A model generated the notes under the pieces. The model saw only the letters and a list, made by a program, of their open reading frames with translations, did no database searches and was not told the origin of the DNA. A program made the translations under genes and the position numbers. This document shows positions 1 to 7,815 of a DNA stretch of 52,749 bases, one piece after another (the stretch's first letter is position 1; each line of letters begins with the position of its first letter). The stretch comes from a virus, in IMG/VR virus record IMGVR_UViG_3300044617_001342, positions 1-52,749 of that record; one strand, written 5' to 3'.

Positions 1-1367
1 GTGCGGTATCTGGTGGTTCGGGTTCAGGCTTGATTTTAAACATCACTACAGGAAAAGTAGGAAACGTAGTTACAGCAGTAAATCACGATTTCAGGAATGG
101 TGAATTTGTTACTATTGCTGGTTGTACCGCAGAAACAACATTTAATAATACATTTGCAGTAATAGGAACTAATTCTCAAACCGCATTTAGCATTGCTGCA
201 AATTCTGCCGCAACCCAAAGCCCAACTGCGGCTAGCTCACTCACAACGACTTTGATTGTAGATGCTTCTCAAAACTGGAATACCAACGAGCATGTCGGAA
301 GAGTGGTATTCGTACAAACACAGGGAACGTCTCCAACTAACGCAGGTGCCAGACGTATTACCGCAAATACTGCAACAACATTAACTTTGTCGTCTGTAAT
401 TTCAGTGATGGCAAACGGACAATCTCGTTATGTGATTCAAGAAGCACGACCATTCGGTGCGATGTGCATAGATAAAGTTGCAGAACGCTCACCAAACGGA
501 TGGACAACTTCCGGTACAGCAACTACGCTAGTTGACACAACCAAAAACTGGAGAATAAATCAATATCAAAACTGCCGTGTTAGAATTGTTTCAGGAACGG
601 GAGAAGGAAATGATGTTGTAATCACTTCCAATACTGCAACGACTCTAACCGTGGCTTCTTGGAACGTTGCAACACCAGATGCAACTTCAAAGTATCAGAT
701 TATGGACTCGTATGGAATAGTAACTACTGGTGCAGGAACAACAACTGTTACTGATGCAAATAAAAATTTCCCAACAAACTATCTGGCAGGAAAAAGACTC
801 CGTTATATTGCGGGAACCGCTTCTTCTTCTGCTGGTACAGCAACAGTAGAAGTTTCAGTAACATCAAATACTGCAACAGTAATTACTGTACCTGCATTGA
901 CTTCCAACGCCACAGATACATTCTATGCAATTTATGAAATTCCAGCAAGAAGCACAGGTATTAATATAAAATGGCTGTATGGTGTTTCCGATGTAGATAA
1001 GAAAGGAAGATGGTTGATTTCTCCCCGTGGCGGTGGTTCAAATATCTTTGATATATTTGACATCCCAACATCAACTTGGGAACTCACGCCATTCGTTACA
1101 CCTATAACAACTACTTTGACTACGGGTTCCATGTATGCATATGACGGAGTTGATTCGTATTACTTCACCAAAGACGCTACAAACCGTATTTATCAACTAG
1201 ATCTTTCTAAGTTCCAAGTAGAAACAGCAACATCTATTCCATATGCTCATAGCACAGCAACCCTCAGCAATAAATTTGAAATTGTAAAAACTGTTGATGG
1301 TTTAACATATCTGTACGTCATGCGTCATACTGGTCAGGAAATGTGGCGTACTCTTAAGTTCTGGTAA
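1..1367 (+). CDS. Virion/fibre-like beta-repeat protein (5'-truncated)
   Basis: The reading frame is open to the left edge (frame starts at base 3), so the N-terminus is missing. The visible 455 residues hold at least three degenerate repeats of about 70-90 residues, each with a Thr-rich 'TTLIVDASQNW / TTLVDTTKNW / TTVTDANKNF' start and an 'NTATTLTLSS / NTATTLTVAS' end. This is typical of beta-structured phage surface proteins. It lies directly upstream of a collagen-like fibre gene and ends just before a late promoter. A role as fibre, adhesin or baseplate decoration is inferred; I recognise no named family. Confidence 0.75.
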   Translation, partial: AVSGGSGSGLILNITTGKVGNVVTAVNHDFRNGEFVTIAGCTAETTFNNTFAVIGTNSQTAFSIAANSAATQSPTAASSLTTTLIVDASQNWNTNEHVGRVVFVQTQGTSPTNAGARRITANTATTLTLSSVISVMANGQSRYVIQEARPFGAMCIDKVAERSPNGWTTSGTATTLVDTTKNWRINQYQNCRVRIVSGTGEGNDVVITSNTATTLTVASWNVATPDATSKYQIMDSYGIVTTGAGTTTVTDANKNFPTNYLAGKRLRYIAGTASSSAGTATVEVSVTSNTATVITVPALTSNATDTFYAIYEIPARSTGINIKWLYGVSDVDKKGRWLISPRGGGSNIFDIFDIPTSTWELTPFVTPITTTLTTGSMYAYDGVDSYYFTKDATNRIYQLDLSKFQVETATSIPYAHSTATLSNKFEIVKTVDGLTYLYVMRHTGQEMWRTLKFW

Positions 1368-1380
1368 GTATGCAATATAA

Positions 1381-1388
1381 CATAAATA
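1381..1388 (+). promoter_or_regulatory. T4-type late promoter for fibre gene
   Basis: CATAAATA, one mismatch to the T4 late box TATAAATA. Only 7 nt separate it from the ATG of the fibre gene, so the transcript should have almost no leader. Confidence 0.65.
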
Positions 1389-1395
1389 TTAACAC

Positions 1396-4167
1396 ATGGC
1401 ACTAGATTTTCCTACATCACCAACACTTAATGAAATTTACACATTTGGTGGTCGTTCATGGCAATGGAACGGTACCGCATGGGATGTTTATAGTCCTGCA
1501 GGCGGTCTGACGCAATATGTTTCAAAATTAAATGGTCTTTGTGGATCAATTAATATTGCTGCAGGATCTTCTATATCTGTAACCCCAACAGGTAATACTC
1601 TAACAATTGCCTATACTGGTGGAGGTGGTGGTGGAGCTACTGGTGCTACTGGTGCTACGGGAGCCACTGGAGCAGGTGGAGCTTTAGGATACTGGGGTAG
1701 TTTCTGGTCAACTCAAGACCAAGCAGCAGCAGGTACAACACTTGCTTATGCAATTACTTACAATAATACAGATCCAAATTCTAATGGTGTAAGTATTGTT
1801 TCCAATTCAAGAATTACATTCAGTAATTCCGGTGTATATAACATTCAGTTTTCAGCACAGGCAGACAGAATTTCTGGTTCTGGTACTGATACGATAGAAA
1901 TATGGTTCCGTAAAAATGGATCAGATGTTCCAGATAGCAACAGTATCGTAACTGTTTCTGGTAGTGCAGCAGCAGCCAAAACAATTGCTGCGTGGAACTA
2001 TATGTTTAATATTACTGCTAATGATTATGTTGAATTAATGTGGAGAACATCTGATACTCGTTTAGAATTTATCGCAGATCCAGCAGGAACAAACCCAACT
2101 AGACCGGCAATTCCTTCTGTAATTCTTTCAGCAAATCAGGTTATGTATACTCAGCTTGGTCCCACGGGTCCCGCAGGTCCAACTGGTCCACAAGGAAATA
2201 CAGGAAATACAGGAGCCACTGGTTCTCAAGGTATTCAGGGAAATACAGGAAACACTGGTGCAACTGGTCCACAGGGAAACACTGGTGCTACTGGTGCTAC
2301 TGGTTCTCAAGGAAACACTGGTGCTACTGGTGCCACTGGTCCTGTTGGTCCTTATGTAATTTCAATTCGTGGTCTTACTGGCGCTGTTGGTTTGACCAAC
2401 GGTTCTGGAATAGGTCTATCAGTTTCTGGAAACACTCTGACTGTTTCGAATACTGGGGTACTGAGTATTGACGGTAGTACTGGGGCTATTACAAATGTTG
2501 CTCGTACAAATGTAGATAATAATTTTAGTGCATCACAAACTACAGTAAGTACAATAACTGCAAATTCTACGTCTTTACAGCCTACTTCAATATTTCATTA
2601 TTATGATTCTAGTACAAATTCACAGTTGTGGCAATCTGCTGATGCAAATTCAACAATAACATTTCCAAATTATACCACAACTCTTGCAGGACTTGCAGGA
2701 ACTCAAACCTTTACAGGTACAAATACTTTTAGTACTTTAACAAACTTTACTTCAGGAATCAGTGCAGCAGGAGGAACCTTCAGCGCACTCACAAGATTCA
2801 ATTCAGGTATTAGTTCAGCAGGAGGAACTTTCACCGCACTCACAAGATTTACTGCGGGAATTAGTGCTTCTGGAGCAACCTTTAGCGGCAACATCTCTGC
2901 ACCAAATATTGTTAACAGTTTCAACGGAATCACAGGTGCAGTCACAGGTGTAGCATCTATTCGTGGTCTTACTGGTACTGTTGGAATCACCAATGGCAAT
3001 GGAATTGGTCTGAGTGTATCTGGTCAGACTATGACCTTCAGTAATACTGGAGTGTTGAGTATTGATGGGAGTACTGGTGCTATTACAAATGTTGCTCGTA
3101 CAAATGTAGATAATAATTTTAGTTCTGCTCAAACCATAGAAGCACCAGGTGCATATCTTGAAATAATTAATAGTGCTACCTCTACCGCCTTTACTCTTAC
3201 TCCTGGTTTGGGTATTGCAGTTAGTGATTCAATTAATTCTCCTCAAACATTACAGTTTAATCAGACATTTACTAATACTACAGTTACTCTTCCTAATTAT
3301 ACTACAACTTTAGCAGGTCTTTCTGGTAATCAAACCTTCACCGCACTCAATACCTTTAATGCAGGTATTAGTGCTGCTGGTGGTGTTACTCTTTCAGGAA
3401 CTTTGCGGGGAACAACTGCAAACTTCACAGGTCTTGTATCCTCTACTGTTGGGTTCTCTGGTGCAGCAACCAATCTTACAGGAAATGCAACTGGATTGAC
3501 TGCGGGAACTGCTTCTAGAGTTCAAATCGCAGAAGGAGCAGGATCAAATTACTATTTGGCTCTTGTTGGAGGTACGGGAAACACAGGAATATTCGTAGAC
3601 ACATCCGTCCCAAGATGGAACTACAATGCATCAACAGGTGCGCTGACAACAACCACGGGATATGTAGAGGCTGCAAATTTATATGCAACTACTGCAATCT
3701 ATGCAAATACTTTGGAAGGGTTTGACGGCACCTCACAACTAAACATTCGCGCTCCATACTTTGATGGAACATATCAGCCAATATATATTGGTGATACTAA
3801 TGGTTCGGGGGACGGAACATTAATTACAGTAGACGATGCCGCAAGTAAGATTGAATTCGCCGCAGGTAATATTGACGCTTACGGAAGCCTGAATGTAAAA
3901 AATAGTGGCTATTTGACATTCTTTGATGCAGATGCATCAAACTATGTTGCATTCAGAGGAGCAACGGCTCTTGCTGCTAATACTACTTGGACACTCCCGT
4001 CTGCTGATGGCTCTGCAAACCAAGTCCTGACCACAAACGGTTCAGGAACTTTGAGTTGGAGTACTCCAAGCGGTAGTGGAATAACACAATATGTTTCTAC
4101 TTTAAATGGTTTAACAGGTGCTGTTCAATATATCGTAGACTTCAAGAGAGGGTGGTTCTTATCATGA
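1396..4167 (+). CDS. Tail-fibre protein with collagen-like Gly-X-Y segments
   Basis: A 923-residue structural protein, probably a trimeric fibre or adhesin. Two collagen-like Gly-X-Y tracts are visible, a short one near residues 79-93 and a long one near 254-319, rich in GPTGPAG, GNTGATG and similar triplets. Between and after them lie beta-rich repeats; '[21 protein letters not shown]' and '[23 protein letters not shown]' each occur twice. The start of the protein contains [12 protein letters not shown], and a copy, [14 protein letters not shown], sits at the very end followed by an unrelated short tail ([10 protein letters not shown]). This suggests loss or swapping of a C-terminal domain. 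The next gene overlaps by ATGA. Late promoter immediately upstream. Confidence 0.85.
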   Translation: MALDFPTSPTLNEIYTFGGRSWQWNGTAWDVYSPAGGLTQYVSKLNGLCGSINIAAGSSISVTPTGNTLTIAYTGGGGGGATGATGATGATGAGGALGYWGSFWSTQDQAAAGTTLAYAITYNNTDPNSNGVSIVSNSRITFSNSGVYNIQFSAQADRISGSGTDTIEIWFRKNGSDVPDSNSIVTVSGSAAAAKTIAAWNYMFNITANDYVELMWRTSDTRLEFIADPAGTNPTRPAIPSVILSANQVMYTQLGPTGPAGPTGPQGNTGNTGATGSQGIQGNTGNTGATGPQGNTGATGATGSQGNTGATGATGPVGPYVISIRGLTGAVGLTNGSGIGLSVSGNTLTVSNTGVLSIDGSTGAITNVARTNVDNNFSASQTTVSTITANSTSLQPTSIFHYYDSSTNSQLWQSADANSTITFPNYTTTLAGLAGTQTFTGTNTFSTLTNFTSGISAAGGTFSALTRFNSGISSAGGTFTALTRFTAGISASGATFSGNISAPNIVNSFNGITGAVTGVASIRGLTGTVGITNGNGIGLSVSGQTMTFSNTGVLSIDGSTGAITNVARTNVDNNFSSAQTIEAPGAYLEIINSATSTAFTLTPGLGIAVSDSINSPQTLQFNQTFTNTTVTLPNYTTTLAGLSGNQTFTALNTFNAGISAAGGVTLSGTLRGTTANFTGLVSSTVGFSGAATNLTGNATGLTAGTASRVQIAEGAGSNYYLALVGGTGNTGIFVDTSVPRWNYNASTGALTTTTGYVEAANLYATTAIYANTLEGFDGTSQLNIRAPYFDGTYQPIYIGDTNGSGDGTLITVDDAASKIEFAAGNIDAYGSLNVKNSGYLTFFDADASNYVAFRGATALAANTTWTLPSADGSANQVLTTNGSGTLSWSTPSGSGITQYVSTLNGLTGAVQYIVDFKRGWFLS
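2158..2350 (+). repeat. Collagen-like triplet-coding repeat tract
   Basis: Tandem 9-bp-based repeats (ggtgctact, ggaaacact and variants) encoding Gly-X-Y triplets within the fibre gene, near residues 254-319. It is prone to slippage and recombination, and is coding, not a CRISPR array. Confidence 0.85.
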
Positions 4168-4955
4168 GAAGATGGCGACTCAATTCAGGATACTGCGGCA
4201 ACACAGACCAACGCCGTACAAAGGCAGGAACTATTCCTATTCTGAAGCACTACATTGAAAGAGATTTAGGGACGTTCTTTACCTCAAGTGATGAGTATTA
4301 CAGTTTTGTTACTCTTTTGCTGCATTGCGATGGAGCCAACAACAGCACCACAATTACTGATAGTAGTTCATCACAAGTAACCGTAACTCCTCAAGGTGAT
4401 GCAAAAATCAGCACCGCACAAAGTAAGTTTGGCGGATCGTCTTTGCTGCTAGATGGCACAGGAGATTTTGGTCTAATCGATACTCAAATGACCAACTTTG
4501 AATATTCTGGTGATTTTACAATTGAGGGTTGGTGGCGGTTTAATGCGAACAATGTGGGCTATCAGGGTCTTATTGGTTCAGCAGCAGGTGGAGATCAAAC
4601 AGGTTGGGCTTTGATTGCCGAAACCAATAACACATTGAATTTTTATGGATCTAGCACAACTGCTTGGAATACTGTTGTATCTAGTACTCAGGTTCCCACA
4701 ATAAACACTTGGCATCATATTGCTGTTTGTCGTTCAGGAAGCACAGTTCGTTTATTTTACAACGGCACACAAATTGGGTCATCAACATCGTCCAATTCCA
4801 TTCGTTCTGGAACCTCATTACGAGTCGGTGGCTATCAATTTTTTCCGGGTGGTGCGAGAAGTTTCAATGGTTATATTGACGAACTTCGGATTACCAAAGG
4901 ATTTGCCAGATACACAGCCAACTTTACGCCGCCAACACAAGCACCAACACCATAA
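4164..4955 (+). CDS. LamG/concanavalin-A-like lectin-fold virion protein
   Basis: A 263-residue protein starting at an ATG that overlaps the fibre stop (ATGA). From about residue 50 it shows a laminin-G/ConA-like glucanase pattern: [59 protein letters not shown], and [15 protein letters not shown] near the end. Such domains bind carbohydrate or support adhesion in phage tails. The first 45 residues look unlike the family, which fits a rearranged junction with the preceding fibre. The start is uncertain; a GTG at 4152 is possible. Confidence 0.75.
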   Translation: MRRWRLNSGYCGNTDQRRTKAGTIPILKHYIERDLGTFFTSSDEYYSFVTLLLHCDGANNSTTITDSSSSQVTVTPQGDAKISTAQSKFGGSSLLLDGTGDFGLIDTQMTNFEYSGDFTIEGWWRFNANNVGYQGLIGSAAGGDQTGWALIAETNNTLNFYGSSTTAWNTVVSSTQVPTINTWHHIAVCRSGSTVRLFYNGTQIGSSTSSNSIRSGTSLRVGGYQFFPGGARSFNGYIDELRITKGFARYTANFTPPTQAPTP

Positions 4956-4958
4956 ATA
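4951..4958 (+). promoter_or_regulatory. T4-type late promoter
   Basis: CATAAATA overlapping the stop codon of the LamG gene. An AGAAGGA Shine-Dalgarno lies between it and the ATG at 4977, so this late transcript has a normal short leader. Confidence 0.6.
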
Positions 4959-4976
4959 TCATAGAAGGAACATCGT

Positions 4977-5297
4977 ATGCCAGACATATACACAAATTAC
5001 GCAACTTCAGTCGGTGTCACGGCAGCCACCACAATTTATGCGGGGATCACAGGAACCGCAATAGTGAATGCTATTCATGTTGCCAACAGTAACACCACAA
5101 TAGCCAATAGTGTATCTGTTCAGTTGTTCAAGGGAGCAACAGGTTACTACATTGTTCGTGCAGCAGCAGTTCCAATTCAATCAACATACCAAGCACTTGA
5201 TGCACCAATTCCACTCGTAACAGGAGACACTCTCAAAGTTACAGCAGGATTCACTGCGGGACTTGATATCATCGTATCGGTATTGGAGTCAACCTAA
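4977..5297 (+). CDS. Small beta-rich virion protein
   Basis: A 106-residue protein rich in Thr, Val and Ala (TAATTIYAGITGTAIVNAIHVANS, LVTGDTLKVTAGF). It looks like a compact beta-sandwich decoration or head-fibre protein as found in T4-like phages. Good Shine-Dalgarno (GAAGGA). Its TAA overlaps the ATG of the next gene (AATGG context), suggesting coupling. No named family recognised. Confidence 0.7.
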   Translation: MPDIYTNYATSVGVTAATTIYAGITGTAIVNAIHVANSNTTIANSVSVQLFKGATGYYIVRAAAVPIQSTYQALDAPIPLVTGDTLKVTAGFTAGLDIIVSVLEST

Positions 5298-5599
5298 TGG
5301 CACTACAGCAAATCATACAGCACCCAACGGGAACCTATTCGCAGTATTGGAAGATTCGTACTCTGAATCTGAATCATACCGCCAAGACAGGTACAGTTAT
5401 TTTGGATGGATATGTTTCTGAACAAGCAAGAATAGACAATAAGATTCCTCTTGATGAAAGAACCATCAATGTGTTTGATTTTGATGTGTGGTTTGCACCA
5501 GATGTCATTGATGCTGAGGGAATGAATCAGGTAAAATCTGCATATACCTTTACAAAGTCCATTCCGAATGGTGAGTTTGTTGGATCGACAGACGTTTAA
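5297..5599 (+). CDS. Conserved-looking phage virion-associated protein
   Basis: A 100-residue protein beginning MALQQIIQHPTGTYSQYWKI, with a beta-rich body (TGTVILDGYVSEQARID). Translationally coupled to the preceding virion gene and last in this late unit. Small proteins of this size next to fibre genes in T4-like genomes are usually structural. Function not recognised. Confidence 0.7.
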   Translation: MALQQIIQHPTGTYSQYWKIRTLNLNHTAKTGTVILDGYVSEQARIDNKIPLDERTINVFDFDVWFAPDVIDAEGMNQVKSAYTFTKSIPNGEFVGSTDV

Positions 5600-5614
5600 A
5601 ATCTATATTTTTAA

Positions 5615-5642
5615 TTGACATATGAATATTATATGATATAAT
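5615..5642 (+). promoter_or_regulatory. Early sigma70-like promoter for dUTPase
   Basis: TTGACA, 16-bp spacer, TATAAT. The ATG of dUTPase follows the -10 box by only 6 nt, so the start codon should coincide with the transcript 5' end. Confidence 0.8.
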
Positions 5643-5648
5643 ACTTAT

Positions 5649-6170
5649 ATGCTTTTAGAATATTTTAAAGATAATCCGTACATCCCAGATCCAAATTTTC
5701 AGACCAAGATGGCAGCATGTTTTGACCTTGCCGCATACATTCCAAAGAATGAAAAAGTCAAAGTTTACTCTGGCAAAGAATGTATGGATGTCTCCCCAAT
5801 ATATGACTCCGAAAAGGAAGACTCCTATGTCTGCCTAATGCCCGGAGAAAGGGCTCTAATTCGCACAGGCTTGACTTTTAAGCTGCCCGATGGATATTCC
5901 CTCCGTCTACACCCCCGGTCAGGGATGGCTCTTAAATACGGTCTTACGCTGACAAATTGCGAAGGCGTGGTTGACGAAGATTATACCTACGAAACCAAAC
6001 TTATTATGATGAATACCAATAGCAAGGATTCTATCAAAATTTATAATAAGGACCGTGTAGCACAGGCAGAACTAGTTCCCTATGAGCAGCCTTTACTTGC
6101 TGAAATTCAATTTCGTCCGACTCTAAAGTCAGACAGAATCGGTGGGTTCGGTAGTACTGGTGTCAGATGA
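5649..6170 (+). CDS. dut: dUTP diphosphatase (trimeric type)
   Basis: Hydrolyses dUTP to dUMP and pyrophosphate, keeping uracil out of phage DNA and feeding ThyX. At 173 residues it is slightly longer than typical because of an insertion after motif I. Motifs in order: I, CFDLAAY near 26-32; II, PRSGMALKYGL near 88; III, GVVDEDYTYETKL near 106; IV, KDRVAQAELVP near 136; V, GGFGSTG near 165-171. Predicted leaderless early mRNA. Its 3' end overlaps the convergent lipoprotein gene by about 40 bp. Confidence 0.93.
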   Translation: MLLEYFKDNPYIPDPNFQTKMAACFDLAAYIPKNEKVKVYSGKECMDVSPIYDSEKEDSYVCLMPGERALIRTGLTFKLPDGYSLRLHPRSGMALKYGLTLTNCEGVVDEDYTYETKLIMMNTNSKDSIKIYNKDRVAQAELVPYEQPLLAEIQFRPTLKSDRIGGFGSTGVR

Positions 6171-6395
6171 TTTCTTTGGAAATTTAATTGATTTAAATTC
6201 TTTCCAAGCAAACCATATCACAACAGCCAAGATAACCACATACCAAAAACTCCATTCGGAGGCTTGGTTGGGAGATCCAAAGAATGGTTCTTTAAGAACG
6301 CTGTGAATTGGATTTCCCTTTTTGTCTAAAGGGGAAATAATCTGAGGAGTTGTGCATGATACTAGAAATAGAACCATTGGAATCAAATATTTCAT
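6129..6395 (-). CDS. Small membrane lipoprotein of the lysis-like cassette
   Basis: An 88-residue protein with an N-terminal signal ending in a lipobox-like LVSC (MKYLIPMVLFLVSC), then a transmembrane helix (FWYVVILAVVIWFAW) and a Lys/Ser-rich tail. Its start overlaps the upstream holin gene by four bases. The combination suggests an envelope protein acting at lysis, possibly spanin-like, but the architecture is not a standard spanin and the role is inferred from context. Convergent overlap with dut. Confidence 0.7.
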   Translation of the reverse strand: MKYLIPMVLFLVSCTTPQIISPLDKKGNPIHSVLKEPFFGSPNQASEWSFWYVVILAVVIWFAWKEFKSIKFPKKSSDTSTTEPTDSV

Positions 6396-6826
6396 GATTT
6401 ATTTCCTCCTGCGGCTGTGCCAAAGTAGAATCCAACCACAGCCAAAAGAACTTGGCGATTTTCTTCAGCAAACAAGTATCCAGGAATTTCTACAAAGTAT
6501 TTCCGTGTTGTTTCTGGAACCAATCCAAAGAAACTTTCAGGTTGTTTTTGAGTAAACTCGGCAAAGGTTGAAATTCCAAAAAATGGTAAGACAAATGGAG
6601 CAGCAACTACGGCAAATAGACAGGCCAATACGATCAGTTGTCTTACTCCCTTTCCAAGATCAATTGGAACTCTTTGAGCAGCCTTATCTTGGTTGTCTGT
6701 GGTTTGTTTATTGGCCTCAATTGCCATCTTAAACATGTCTTTTTGATCTTGGGCTCTTTGTGCCCAATAACGAAACAGGAATCCCGTGACTCCTCCACCT
6801 AGCAAAGATATTAATTCTGTTGGCAT
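6392..6826 (-). CDS. Holin-like membrane protein
   Basis: A 144-residue protein beginning ISLLGGGVTGFLFRYW, then a charged amphipathic stretch (AQRAQDQKDMFKMAIEANKQ), a strong hydrophobic helix (LIVLACLFAVVAAPFVLPFFG) and a last helix (VLLAVVGFYFGTAAGG). This resembles three-TM holins of phages and gene-transfer agents, which permeabilise the inner membrane to release endolysin. No endolysin is seen nearby. Late promoter upstream of the cassette. Confidence 0.7.
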   Translation of the reverse strand: MPTELISLLGGGVTGFLFRYWAQRAQDQKDMFKMAIEANKQTTDNQDKAAQRVPIDLGKGVRQLIVLACLFAVVAAPFVLPFFGISTFAEFTQKQPESFFGLVPETTRKYFVEIPGYLFAEENRQVLLAVVGFYFGTAAGGNKS

Positions 6827-6832
6827 ATTACC

Positions 6833-7426
6833 TCAATTCTTTTGATGTGAAAGTTGTAGTTCAATCGAATTACGAATAGATTCAAAAATATCCATAAAAT
6901 TCTTTTCTTGAATTAGTATTGGTTCAAAATCTTTGTGCCATTGCATCAACACAAATCCAACATTTGTTCCCTTGCTTTTCAAAGGTAAGCAAGAAAAATG
7001 AGAAATGTTTTCATCATCAAAAAAATGTCTTGCATGGCTGTCTGTTGGCAAAGACTCAATTGAATGAATGACTGCACTGTTTTGTGTGACTTTATTCAAT
7101 AAAGGAACAAATAAAGAACATTGAGTTCCTTTGAGTTTTCCTACTTGTGAAACATATCCTTTATGGGAAGATTCGTGAGTTATTGAAAACTTTAACATAG
7201 AGATGCCATCCATGAAATATTCTCCATTATGCAGTTGCAAAACGGTGGATCTCATGCTGCGGCCTTCAAGACGAAGTTCTGTAAGTAGTTCGTGGATTTC
7301 TGTATGGATTGTATTAAAACTGTAATTTGTTTTATCTTTATTCCAAAATTTTTTAATTCCGTATCCGAGTCCCGCCAATCCGGCTACTCCATACGCTGAA
7401 AGTTCAAATATTTTAGAAAAATCCAT
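6833..7426 (-). CDS. Membrane-anchored GAF-like domain protein
   Basis: A 197-residue protein with an N-terminal membrane segment (AYGVAGLAGLGYGIKKFW), then a soluble domain with 'HELLTELRLEGRSMRSTVLQLHNGEYF' and 'FSCLPLKSKGTNVGFVLMQW', which reads as a GAF-like fold. First gene of the leftward holin cassette, downstream of a late promoter. A sensory or structural role in lysis timing is possible, but function is not established from sequence. Confidence 0.65.
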   Translation of the reverse strand: MDFSKIFELSAYGVAGLAGLGYGIKKFWNKDKTNYSFNTIHTEIHELLTELRLEGRSMRSTVLQLHNGEYFMDGISMLKFSITHESSHKGYVSQVGKLKGTQCSLFVPLLNKVTQNSAVIHSIESLPTDSHARHFFDDENISHFSCLPLKSKGTNVGFVLMQWHKDFEPILIQEKNFMDIFESIRNSIELQLSHQKN

Positions 7427-7446
7427 TGATAAACTCCATGTCTTAA

Positions 7447-7454
7447 TATTTATA
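7447..7454 (-). promoter_or_regulatory. T4-type late promoter for lysis-like cassette
   Basis: Perfect TATAAATA on the minus strand, 20 nt before the ATG at 7426 with TGGAG as possible Shine-Dalgarno. It lies back to back with the early promoter at 7456-7483. Confidence 0.7.
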
Positions 7455-7455
7455 T

Positions 7456-7483
7456 TTGACAGGGTGTTAATATATGATAGAAT
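7456..7483 (+). promoter_or_regulatory. Early sigma70-like promoter for replication block
   Basis: TTGACA, 16-bp spacer, TAGAAT. The ATG at 7492 is 8 nt after the -10 box. Confidence 0.72.
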
Positions 7484-7491
7484 GTTAATCT

Positions 7492-7815
7492 ATGATGACC
7501 AGAGAAGAATTATTTAAATTACACGAAGAAATTTGCAAAGAAGCCATCGAACTCATGCGTAAAAAGAACAATGACTACGCATCTGGCGCAGATCCTTTCA
7601 TGAATTTCCGAAGAGCGGAATATTTAGGTTTTGCAACGGCAGAACTTGGTGTTCTCATTCGCATGACTGACAAGATGTCAAGAATCTCCACTTATTTGAA
7701 TAAGGGAGAACTTTCATTGCAGAATGAGAGTGTTTATGATGCAATTGTTGACCTAATTAATTACAGTGTTATACTTGCAGGGCTTCTCAAAGATAGAGAA
7801 CCCAAGAAAGACTAA
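7492..7815 (+). CDS. DUF1599-like (nucleotide-modification-associated) protein
   Basis: A 107-residue protein with KKNNDYASGADPFMNFRRAEYLG, ELGVLIRMTDKMSRI and NESVYDAIVDLINYSVILAGLL. This is the conserved layout of the DUF1599/Nmad1 family, a MazG-like all-alpha group linked to nucleotide metabolism. Two possible starts are adjacent (ATGATG). The TAA overlaps the DNA polymerase ATG, so the two are coupled. Biochemical activity is not known. Confidence 0.8.
   Translation: MMTREELFKLHEEICKEAIELMRKKNNDYASGADPFMNFRRAEYLGFATAELGVLIRMTDKMSRISTYLNKGELSLQNESVYDAIVDLINYSVILAGLLKDREPKKD

Noticed and set aside
2158-2350. Short regularly spaced repeats resembling a CRISPR array
   Set aside because: They are 9-bp-based in-frame Gly-X-Y codons inside a fibre gene, with no unique spacers and no Cas genes.
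2128-3132. Minus- and plus-strand ORFs overlapping the fibre gene
   Set aside because: They are low-complexity translations of the repeat DNA in other frames (Ser/Thr/Cys- or Leu/Val-rich), not independent genes.
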